Part shown: positions 30,971 through 38,244 of the stretch, one piece after another
Layout of the letters: each line of letters begins with the position of its first letter
Position numbering within the stretch: the first letter of the stretch is position 1
Assembly: GCF_000006985.1 (NCBI RefSeq)
Contig: NC_002932.3
Location: forward strand, 1,833,292 to 1,897,291
Reading direction: 5' to 3'
DNA: 64,000 bases
Origin: Chlorobaculum tepidum TLS
GTDB taxonomy: Bacteria; Bacteroidota; Chlorobiia; Chlorobiales; Chlorobiaceae
The notes under the pieces: generated by a model
What the model saw: the letters and a program-made list of their open reading frames with translations, nothing else
Told to the model about the DNA's origin: nothing
Database searches by the model: none
Position numbers and translations under genes: made by a program

Positions 30971-30981
30971 TCCTTGATATT

Positions 30982-32070
30982 TCATAACGAAACATCCGCA
31001 CCATACAATAGAAAATATAGCCCTATTGATACAAATAATGCAATGTAACCTATGACGAGAAACTTGACAGTAAATCCAACAGTATCATTTGTACCCTTGT
31101 TTTTGACATATATTTTGTAAGCTATCAGATTTGCCAGTGAACCAAATAAACTGCCAAATCCTCCTGCATTCACGCCCCACAACAATGCCTGCCACTTGGG
31201 CGTGCAATTAGCAAACAACAGTGCTGCTGGAACATTACTCATAACCTGGCTTGCCAAGACTGAAAACAGGAAAATATGCTCAGAATGAGTGATTTTGGGA
31301 CCTAAAATTACCTTGAGATTGTCGGCAATACCAAAAAAGAAAAGGAAACTAAATAATAGCGCATAATCAACATTCAGAGATTTTCGGTCAAAAATCAGCG
31401 CAAAAAGGATGACCACAACGGCACTTAAAACAGGAAGAACATGAAAGACTGCCAGGAGCACAATAGCAAGCAACACACCATAAACAAATGCTTTTTTATT
31501 TATGTTCTGAACATGGTTTTCCTGTAACACTCTTTTGGTTCTAAAAGAAAGCGAGGCAATTATTAACAAAACGAGAAACATCAAAGAAAACGGTGCTATT
31601 GTTTTGATAAATACGCCTGGGGGAACATTATAGAACCAGTAAATAAAAAGGTTTTGAGGATTGCCTACTGGTGTTAATGCCGACCCTGCATTGGCAGCCA
31701 ATGCCTCGAGAATTACAAGTATTCCTTTCCTATTTACAGTAAGTGATAACGTGAGCGGTACAATAACTATTAGAGAAATATCGTTCGTTACCAGCATTGA
31801 AAGGAAAAATGTTATTACTACCAACTTTAAGGGTATGAGCTTCCCTTTCTCTATTTTTTGAGCGATTTTTAATATAGTTCCGCTTTTCAGCAGTCCATTT
31901 ACTGCAATAAATAAAACAAACAGGAGAAATAGAACCTGTATTTCATTGGCTGAGTATTCTGGCAAACGCTTTATATAAACGGACGTCAACACCAAAACCA
32001 CGCCAGAGCCTACCAGCAACCATTCCTTTAAGACAAAATCAATCAATGACGCTTGAACTTTCAAAAACAC
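30982..32070 (-). CDS. ArsB/CitM (SLC13)-type permease (cassette gene)
   Basis: Integral membrane protein of 362 aa with about ten hydrophobic segments, starting at a GTG. The loop motif ALTPVGNPQNLFIYW and the preceding MLVTNDISLIVIVPL are characteristic of the ArsB/NhaD/citrate (ion transporter) superfamily. It is shorter than ArsB (about 430 aa), so it may be a compact relative. The substrate (arsenite, dicarboxylate or sodium) is not evident. The gene starts about 25 bases from its cassette edge and ends at attC-like site 4. Confidence 0.8.
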   Translation of the reverse strand: MFLKVQASLIDFVLKEWLLVGSGVVLVLTSVYIKRLPEYSANEIQVLFLLFVLFIAVNGLLKSGTILKIAQKIEKGKLIPLKLVVITFFLSMLVTNDISLIVIVPLTLSLTVNRKGILVILEALAANAGSALTPVGNPQNLFIYWFYNVPPGVFIKTIAPFSLMFLVLLIIASLSFRTKRVLQENHVQNINKKAFVYGVLLAIVLLAVFHVLPVLSAVVVILFALIFDRKSLNVDYALLFSFLFFFGIADNLKVILGPKITHSEHIFLFSVLASQVMSNVPAALLFANCTPKWQALLWGVNAGGFGSLFGSLANLIAYKIYVKNKGTNDTVGFTVKFLVIGYIALFVSIGLYFLLYGADVSL

Positions 32071-32090
32071 TCCGCTTATTGTATTTGGGG

Positions 32091-32170
32091 GCTAACGCCG
32101 AAGCTCAGGGGCGGACTGACCGACCGACGCGGAGCGGCGGTCGGTCAGTCCGCTGGAGCGCCTTGTTGGG
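32091..32170 (-). repeat. attC-like site 5 (after the DUF4352-like gene)
   Basis: Cores GCTAAC and GTTGGG flank CGCCGAAGCTC and GAGCGCCTT arms. The inner stem CGGACTGACCGACCG pairs perfectly with CGGTCGGTCAGTCCG. About 80 bp, the best-paired site of the set. Confidence 0.9.
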
Positions 32171-32172
32171 CA

Positions 32173-32685
32173 TCATTTTAGTCCGAGATCGACGAGAGCC
32201 TTATCGCTGGACCAGTATCCACCTGATACCTCTAACTTGTAGTGCTTGCCCCGCGGAACATCAAAAACAATATACCCGCGTTTCTCTACACCCGGATTCA
32301 AACTATCCAGAATACCGATGCTGCCATCAACCGACCATGCGTTGCTGCTTGTCTCATATTCGGCGCCGTTTTCGTCTATGAGCTTGAAGGGTGCGATTGT
32401 TCTCGCCTCTTTATCGTCGTTGCGAACCGTGATGTCGACGAACAGATACGCGGCATCTGGAGGTTGATTGATGTATGGATTATCACTGAGCTGGTTTCGG
32501 TAGAAGGCTTTCCATACAGCGTATGACATATACCCCACGTGTGCTGTCTCTCCAATCTTGTAATTCGTGGTCGTAGCGCCATCGTCGGAGTTTCCTGCCG
32601 CGCCAACGCCAAAGCTTCCTGCCGCCAATATACAGAGCATTAATAATAAAAGCCCAGACAGTACATGTTTATAGACCTTTTGCAT
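32173..32685 (-). CDS. Exported DUF4352-like protein (cassette gene)
   Basis: 170 aa. Residues about 8-30 form a signal peptide or membrane anchor (LSGLLLLMLCILAAGS). The rest is a single beta-sandwich resembling DUF4352/telomeric-repeat-binding-type domains: YKIGETAHVG, AAYLFVDITVRNDDKE, FKLIDENGAEYE and GYIVFDVP. The function of this family is unknown, and a surface or periplasmic role is expected. It overlaps the upstream gene by 17 bases, so the two are translationally coupled within one cassette. Confidence 0.78.
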   Translation of the reverse strand: MQKVYKHVLSGLLLLMLCILAAGSFGVGAAGNSDDGATTTNYKIGETAHVGYMSYAVWKAFYRNQLSDNPYINQPPDAAYLFVDITVRNDDKEARTIAPFKLIDENGAEYETSSNAWSVDGSIGILDSLNPGVEKRGYIVFDVPRGKHYKLEVSGGYWSSDKALVDLGLK

Positions 32686-33124
32686 CGCTTACCTCCTTTA
32701 TTGCGTGATTTTTGTTACCTATGGTAATTGCTAGCGGAATGAAGATGAGCATTAGAGATATGTCAGTAGTATCGTAGGTTCCCGGAACGATTCCTACCAA
32801 TTGGCCAATTTCGGAGCCAACTGCTGTCATGGAAAACAATAGCACCCAGAACATCCTCTCTGAACAGGCATCCTTCCAAATGCTGTAAAAAAGCAAGATG
32901 CCTCCAAACGCCCACAGTGCATTTGGCAAAGAAAAGTAAACCCATTCTGGCATGACCAATGAGTATGAATGAGCAAATTCTCTCAATAAGGCAACAAAAG
33001 GTTTTAGCCCTATGGAATAAAACCATGAAAACATGAGCAAGCTTTGCTTACGCCATAACACATAGATCATGCCTCCGAAAACAATGCTAAATATTCCGAT
33101 TACCGTATTTCTGTTCTTTTTCAT
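32669..33124 (-). CDS. Small polytopic membrane protein, VanZ-like in part (cassette gene)
   Basis: 151 aa with four hydrophobic segments (about 8-24, 38-58, 68-85 and 120-138). The segment GSEIGQLVGIVPGTYDTTDISL resembles the E-x-x-Q ... G-T-x-D-x-x-D signature of VanZ-like proteins, but the rest does not help, so the function is unassigned. It overlaps the next gene by 17 bases. Upstream, a tiny frame (MKRNMKKRTNNLLASRT) ends in ATGA over this gene's start. Confidence 0.7.
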   Translation of the reverse strand: MKKNRNTVIGIFSIVFGGMIYVLWRKQSLLMFSWFYSIGLKPFVALLREFAHSYSLVMPEWVYFSLPNALWAFGGILLFYSIWKDACSERMFWVLLFSMTAVGSEIGQLVGIVPGTYDTTDISLMLIFIPLAITIGNKNHAIKEVSDAKGL

Positions 33125-33138
33125 GTTCTTGAAGCTAA

Positions 33139-33351
33139 CAAGTTATTAGTTCTTTTCTTCATATTTCGTTTCATGTGACGCTCATCAACAGTGTTCTGTA
33201 ATGAAATCCCTTAAAAGCTACCACAAAAGCCAAGCAAAATCAAGAATAGTTTGAATTTTATCTTTATTGATATGATATTGAAAGCAGGATAAACGAGAAT
33301 AAGGGTATCACTTATGATCACCTTGCCGAAAGCGCTTGTAGACAAATTCAA
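33139..33351 (-). other. Leading segment of the cassette array, no clear gene
   Basis: 213 bp between the right host junction and a GTTAGC core at 33134-33139. On the minus strand it starts TTGAATTTGTC, fitting a cassette edge, but I see no full attC palindrome and no gene longer than 17 codons. It may be a decayed cassette, or the remains of an attachment site and promoter region for the array. A TTGCTT...TAGCTT pair in it could be a weak promoter. Confidence 0.4.
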
Positions 33352-33607
33352 CAGGGAGTTCCAGGAACCGCGCCTCTCCGCCAATCTTGAACTGGTCGAG
33401 CTTTTGCGCCGCATCGGCAAGCAGCACAACACCTCGCCGGGCGAAGTCGCCATCGACTGGACGCTCCGCCATCCGGCGGTCACGGCGGCGATTGTCGGCG
33501 GACGCACCGCGGTGCAGGTCGAAGACACGGTTAGGGCCGCCAGCCTCGCGCTTTCGGAGCAGAAGATCAGTGAGATCGAAGCCTTTCTCGCCTCCATGCC
33601 TGCATAA
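33352..33607 (+). pseudogene. Aldo/keto reductase, 3' fragment
   Basis: Encodes the C-terminal end of the aldo/keto reductase (REFQEPRLSANLELVELLR...SPGEVAIDWTLRHPAVTAAIVGGRT). It continues the 5' fragment at 24334-24722 in the same frame once the array is removed. An ATG at 33314 inside the array gives it an open frame, but no independent function is expected. Confidence 0.9.
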
Positions 33608-33647
33608 ACGCGCAAAAAACAGCTACGCCAACCTCACCGGAGAAGCT

Positions 33648-34790
33648 ATGAGCGGCATTTACGAAAGCAAATTGCGAGCGCTGCTCGAATCGGCGGGCAT
33701 CGCCATCGGAGGCAGCAATCCGTGGGACATCACCGTCCACAATCCGCATTTCTACAAGCGCGTCGTCACTGAGTCGCACCTCGGCATCGGCGAATCGTAC
33801 ATGGACGGCTGGTGGGACTGCGAGGCGCTCGACCAGTTCTTTTACCGTGTGCTTCGCGCACGGCTCGACGCGAAAGTTTCGCAAGCGAGCCGCGCCCTCG
33901 GCAACATCCTCGGCGTGCTCGTCAACCTGCAAAAACCCTCGCGGGCATTCACGGTCGGCGAAGTCCACTACAACGTGGGCAACGACCTGTACGAGGCAAT
34001 GCTCGACAAGCGGATGCTCTACAGTTGCGGCTACTGGAAAGACGCCCGCAACCTCAACGAAGCGCAGGAGAACAAACTGCGCCTCATCTTCAACAAGCTT
34101 GAACTCCAGCCCGGAATGCGGGTGCTCGACATCGGCTGCGGCTGGGGCGGCGCGGCACGCTTCGCAGCGGAGCACTACGGCGTGAGCGTCACCGGCGTCA
34201 CGGTATCGAGCGAGCAGAAGAAGATGGCCGACAAGCTGCGAAACAACCTCCCGGTCGAGGTGCGGCTCGTCGATTACCGCCAGCTCGACGGCAGCTTTGA
34301 CCGCATCTACTCCATCGGCATGTTCGAGCACGTGGGCGTAAAAAACTACCGGCGCTTTTTCGAGATCGCACGCAACTGCCTCAAAAGCGACGGCCTGTTC
34401 CTGCTGCATACCATCGGCAGCAAACGCTCCTCGACCCACACCGACAAATGGACGCACAAGTACATCTTTCCCAACTCTATGCTCCCGTCGGCCCGGCAGA
34501 TCACCACAGCCGCCGAGGGCCAGCAGCTCATCGAGGACTGGCACGCCTTCGGCAACGACTACGACCGCACCCTCATGGCCTGGCACCGGAACTTCGAAGA
34601 GCACTGGCCGCAACTTCGCCACGCCTACGACGAGCGCTTCTACCGTATGTGGCGCTACTACCTGCTCAGCGCCGCCGGATCGTTCCGAGCCCGAAACGTC
34701 CAGCTCTGGCAGATACTCTTTTCAAACAACGGAATTACCGGGGATTATTACGTGCCGCGGGAACACAAAGCCGTCCTGTTGAAAAACTGA
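33648..34790 (+). CDS. cfa: Cyclopropane-fatty-acyl-phospholipid synthase
   Basis: SAM-dependent enzyme that adds a methylene bridge to unsaturated acyl chains of membrane lipids; 380 aa from the ATG at 33648, close to the E. coli protein (382). It has a lipid-binding N-terminal domain, HYNVGNDLYEAMLDKRMLYSCGYW at about 107-130, SAM motif VLDIGCGWGGAARF near 160, and the catalytic region MFEHVGVKNY. The bicarbonate-site residues fall in these blocks. It lies 40 bp after the reductase remnant. Confidence 0.95.
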   Translation: MSGIYESKLRALLESAGIAIGGSNPWDITVHNPHFYKRVVTESHLGIGESYMDGWWDCEALDQFFYRVLRARLDAKVSQASRALGNILGVLVNLQKPSRAFTVGEVHYNVGNDLYEAMLDKRMLYSCGYWKDARNLNEAQENKLRLIFNKLELQPGMRVLDIGCGWGGAARFAAEHYGVSVTGVTVSSEQKKMADKLRNNLPVEVRLVDYRQLDGSFDRIYSIGMFEHVGVKNYRRFFEIARNCLKSDGLFLLHTIGSKRSSTHTDKWTHKYIFPNSMLPSARQITTAAEGQQLIEDWHAFGNDYDRTLMAWHRNFEEHWPQLRHAYDERFYRMWRYYLLSAAGSFRARNVQLWQILFSNNGITGDYYVPREHKAVLLKN

Positions 34791-34824
34791 CGGACACAAT
34801 CGCCTTCCCCGCACCACGAAACCA

Positions 34825-34856
34825 TAAAAAAAGCCCCATGTCTGAAACATGAGGCT
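34825..34856 (-). terminator. Terminator after hsp20
   Basis: Hairpin AGCCTCATGT/ACATGGGGCT on the minus strand followed by seven T. It also separates the convergent cfa gene. Confidence 0.8.
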
Positions 34857-34883
34857 GGGGAAGTCCTGTGTTCTGAAGAAAAA

Positions 34884-35312
34884 TCAGCTGACGGCGATCT
34901 CTTTGCTCTTTTTCTGTTCGGGTTCCTTTTTCGGAATAACGACCTTCAGCACGCCATTATCGTAATTGGCGGTGATGTTGTCACTATCCACGTTGTCACC
35001 GATGGTGAAACTTCTTGACAGGCTACCCCACGAGCGTTCGACCCGGTGGTAGTTTTTCTTTTTCTCCTCCTCTTCCTGAGTGCGCTCCGCACTGATGCTA
35101 ATGACATCGTCCTCAATGCTTACCTTTACATCCTCTTTCTTTACGCCGGGAATGTCGGCTGAGAGATAGATAGCCTTCTCATCTTCACTGATATCCACCT
35201 TGAAGGCCGGCGCCATCATCGAGCCCATCGAACTGATGAACGGTGTCAGCCTTTCGTTGAACACATCTTCGAACATCTTCAGGGGGTCTTTGCCATAAAG
35301 TGTGAGTGCCAT
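34884..35312 (-). CDS. Small heat-shock protein, Hsp20 family
   Basis: ATP-independent holdase of 142 aa. The alpha-crystallin domain spans about 36-135 with DIPGVKKEDVKVSIEDDVISI and the YDNGVLKVVIPK motif. A C-terminal I-x-V tail (KEIAVS) is seen. Ribosome site AGGAGG lies just before the ATG. Single gene convergent with cfa; no CIRCE element is visible upstream. Confidence 0.94.
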   Translation of the reverse strand: MALTLYGKDPLKMFEDVFNERLTPFISSMGSMMAPAFKVDISEDEKAIYLSADIPGVKKEDVKVSIEDDVISISAERTQEEEEKKKNYHRVERSWGSLSRSFTIGDNVDSDNITANYDNGVLKVVIPKKEPEQKKSKEIAVS

Positions 35313-35641
35313 AGTTATTTCCTCCTTTTATCTGTTCATAAAAAATGTTTGACAACAACAAGTACAAAACATTGAAACACTTTTCCACCCGCCAAAGTTC
35401 CATTCAGGCTCTCCGTGGGATCACCTCAGCGCAATGTCACCAAACCGGCACTGACGCGAAATCTGGCGAATTTTCTTGCTATTGCTATTTCAGACCGCTG
35501 AGCTCACGTTTCTTTGTACCAGATTTTTACATTGATATGTTACCCCGACCCCGCGCGCCAGCAATTCCGGTTCATTGTGGCCCGGTTGACCGTTTTTGCC
35601 TTGCATGACAACGCCGTTCAAACCTCACAACCCGATCGCAT
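35313..35641. other. Divergent intergenic region, hsp20 / cas3
   Basis: 329 bp that must contain the hsp20 promoter and the promoter of the cas operon. No CIRCE, no repeat copy and no small gene recognised. Confidence 0.4.
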
Positions 35642-38227
35642 ATGCGTCACTACCCCAAATCCCTGAAAAATGCGGATGCGCCCGTTGAGCATCCGCCGCT
35701 GCCGCTCGAACGCTGCCTCGCGAAATCACGGAAAATCGACGCCAGCCGCTCCGTTGCCGGGCGAACGGTGCTCGACCACTGCCGCATCGCGGGCGAGGTG
35801 GCACGGGAGCTGATCGCCCGCTCGCCCGCCTTCCTGCGCGAGTCGTTTTTTCCGGACGGCTCGGCGCTCGTCGCCGCCAGCCACGACATCGGCAAGGTCA
35901 GCCCGACCTTCCAGAAAAAAATCTACACGGCGATCGGGAACGCCGATCCGACGATTCTCGATGTGTTGAACGATGTCGATTCGGAGATCGAAAAAAATTG
36001 GGGCGGCCACGCGGGCGTCAGTCAGTGCGCTCTCGAAGCACTGGAGGCAGGCAAAGACATCGCCGCGATTGCCGGTTGCCACCACGGCTACGCGCCGAAA
36101 CTCGCGGGCAAAACCGCTGATGCGGAGGCGTTCGGCGGCGCGGCGTGGCAACGTCAGCGGGCGCGGCTGCTGGAGCGGCTCGCGGAGGCGACAGGCGAGC
36201 GGTTCCCGAAAATCCGCAATTTGCTGCACGCCCGCGTGCTGGCCGGGCTGACCTCCGTGGCGGACTGGATCGGCTCCGGCGCGACGTTCGACGATCCCGG
36301 CGAGGCGTGGCAAAGCTGCATCGCCGACGCCGTCGATGCAGCCGGATTCACGCCGCCGCGCCTCAGGCCGGGGCTGTCGTTCCGGGAGATTTTCGGGTTC
36401 GAGGCGCGCCCGATCCAGCGCAGCCTGATAGAAAAGGCCTGTCGCCCCGGCGCGTACATCCTCGAAGCGCCGATGGGCATCGGCAAAACCGAGGCCGCGC
36501 TCTACGCCGCCTACGCCCTCGTATCGGCTGGCAAGGCTCGCGGCATCTACTTCGCCTTGCCGACGCAGCTCACCTCCAACCGCATCCACGAGCGGGTCGA
36601 GCGCTTTCTCGACAAAGTGCTCGAAGCGGACTCGCCCCACCGAAACGCGCTGCTCGTGCACAGCAACGCTGGGCTGCAAAAGTTCGAGTTCGGCGCGGAT
36701 GCCGCCCCCGGCTGCTCGTGGTTCAGCGCATCGAAGCGCGGGCTGCTCGCCCCCTTCGCCGTCGGCACCATCGACCAGGCGCTGATGGCCTCGATGAACG
36801 TCAAACACGGCTTCGTCCGCGCCTTCGGCTTGGCGGGCAAAGTGGTCATTCTCGACGAAGTGCACAGCTACGACGCCTACACTGGCACCATTCTCGACCG
36901 GCTGGTGCGCGAGTTGCGGCAGCTGCATTGCACGGTCATCATCCTCAGCGCCACCCTCACCGGAGAGCGCCGAAGCGCCCTGCTCGGCGCGGCCCGAAGC
37001 GCGGAGGCGGCCTACCCGCTCATCTCCGCCCTGCCCGCCGAGGCGCGGGAACCGGTCGAAATCGCGCCGGAAACGATGCCCGGAAACCGTGTCGCCATCC
37101 ACCAGACGCTCGACATCGACGAAGCAATGGATGAAGCGCTCAACCGGGCGGATTCCGGCCAGCAGGTGCTTTGGATCGAAAACACCGTCACCGAAGCGCA
37201 GGAGGCGTTCAAACTCCTCGCCGCCCGGTCGAGCGGCATGGCGATCGAGTGCGGCCTGCTCCATTCGCGCTTCATCCACTGCGACCGCGAGGCGCTCGAA
37301 GAGAAGTGGGTGACGCGCTACGGTGCGGATGGTGCGGCGGCGCGGCGCGAGCGGGGGCGGATTCTCGTTGGCACGCAGGTGCTCGAACAGTCGCTCGACA
37401 TCGACGCCGATTTCCTCGTCACGCGCCTCTGCCCCACCGACATGCTTTTGCAGCGCATCGGACGCTTGTGGCGGCACAGCTTCCACCAGCGCCCTGCCGG
37501 AGCGAGGTGCGAGGCGTGGATCGTCAGCGCACAGTTCGAGGCCGCCGAGCAGAATCCCGGCGAGGCGTTCGGCAAAAGCGCGAAAGTCTATAGCCCATAC
37601 GTGCTCTTGCGAACGCTTCAGGCGTGGAGCGGCGTGGAAGCGCTTTCGCTGCCGGGCGACATTCGCGACCTGCTCGAACGCACCTACGAAGCGAGGCCGG
37701 AGAGCGAGGCGATGGCAAAACACAAAGCCGACCTCCAGCGGCGCAGGGAGATACTCGAAAGCTTCGCGCTCCAGGGGGTCTCGTTCGGCCTCGACGCAAG
37801 ACCCGACACCAATGTCGCCACCCGTTACAGCGACATCGACACCGTCGAGCTGCTCCTGCTGCAATCGGTCAGCCACAACCATGCGGCGCACGAAACCACG
37901 GTGACGCTGCTCGACGGCCAACAGCTCACCCTGCCGCACGACTTCGCCGCCGGGCGGAAGCGCGAGCAGCGGCAGCTCGCCGCCCGCCTCGCCACGCAAA
38001 CCCTCAAGGTGGCCGAGTACGCCGCGCCCGCCGACCCCGGACGCAACACGCTCACGTGGCTCAAGCCCTACTTCTACCTCGGCGATCCGTCGAAGAGCGA
38101 AAGCCTTTTGCGCGTCGCCATCGTGGGCGAGGGTGGCCTGTTGAGGTTGCCCGGTGGCGGCGCGGCGGCGGAGAAATACGAACTGAGTTACAACCCACGA
38201 CTGGGCTACCAGTACAAAAAACGATAA
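35642..38227 (+). CDS. cas3: CRISPR helicase-nuclease Cas3 (type I-E)
   Basis: Effector nuclease-helicase recruited by Cascade to degrade target DNA; 861 aa. The N-terminal HD nuclease has His-Asp at about 80 (SHDIGK) and an upstream His (DHCRIAGEV). The SF2 helicase has Walker A GIGKTEA near 280, the DEVH box LDEVHSYDAY near 404, SAT motif LSATL and motif VI QRIGRLWRH. All key motifs look intact, with a Cas3 C-terminal domain after about 700. It is first of the eight-gene cas operon; cse1 starts 17 bp after its stop. Confidence 0.95.
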   Translation: MRHYPKSLKNADAPVEHPPLPLERCLAKSRKIDASRSVAGRTVLDHCRIAGEVARELIARSPAFLRESFFPDGSALVAASHDIGKVSPTFQKKIYTAIGNADPTILDVLNDVDSEIEKNWGGHAGVSQCALEALEAGKDIAAIAGCHHGYAPKLAGKTADAEAFGGAAWQRQRARLLERLAEATGERFPKIRNLLHARVLAGLTSVADWIGSGATFDDPGEAWQSCIADAVDAAGFTPPRLRPGLSFREIFGFEARPIQRSLIEKACRPGAYILEAPMGIGKTEAALYAAYALVSAGKARGIYFALPTQLTSNRIHERVERFLDKVLEADSPHRNALLVHSNAGLQKFEFGADAAPGCSWFSASKRGLLAPFAVGTIDQALMASMNVKHGFVRAFGLAGKVVILDEVHSYDAYTGTILDRLVRELRQLHCTVIILSATLTGERRSALLGAARSAEAAYPLISALPAEAREPVEIAPETMPGNRVAIHQTLDIDEAMDEALNRADSGQQVLWIENTVTEAQEAFKLLAARSSGMAIECGLLHSRFIHCDREALEEKWVTRYGADGAAARRERGRILVGTQVLEQSLDIDADFLVTRLCPTDMLLQRIGRLWRHSFHQRPAGARCEAWIVSAQFEAAEQNPGEAFGKSAKVYSPYVLLRTLQAWSGVEALSLPGDIRDLLERTYEARPESEAMAKHKADLQRRREILESFALQGVSFGLDARPDTNVATRYSDIDTVELLLLQSVSHNHAAHETTVTLLDGQQLTLPHDFAAGRKREQRQLAARLATQTLKVAEYAAPADPGRNTLTWLKPYFYLGDPSKSESLLRVAIVGEGGLLRLPGGGAAAEKYELSYNPRLGYQYKKR

Positions 38228-38244
38228 CCCTCATCGACACAGCC

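Larger units (their letters stand above)
24723..33351 (-). mobile_element. Integron gene-cassette array without integrase, inserted in the aldo/keto reductase
   Basis: 8.6-kb insertion. At the left edge the host reads ...GCGCAA|C and at the right edge ...TCAA|CAGGGAG. Joining 24722 to 33352 gives GCAGCGCAACAGGGAG, which restores the reductase frame (Q R N R E F). On the minus strand both junctions are G^TT, the crossover used by integron integrases, and the first cassette edge reads GTTGAAT, fitting the GTTRRRY core. All intact genes inside lie on the minus strand and most are followed by an attC-like palindrome. Composition is more AT-rich than the flanks. No integrase or resolvase gene is inside the window. 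Confidence 0.85.

Noticed and set aside
33211-33615. Minus-strand frame at the right edge of the array
   Set aside because: It is antisense to the aldo/keto reductase fragment and spans the insertion junction.
35726-37999. Long open frame on the minus strand opposite cas3
   Set aside because: An artefact of GC-rich codon use; the plus strand carries all Cas3 motifs and the antisense product is low-complexity. Similar antisense frames opposite bchS, bchH, cfa and nifS were dropped for the same reason.
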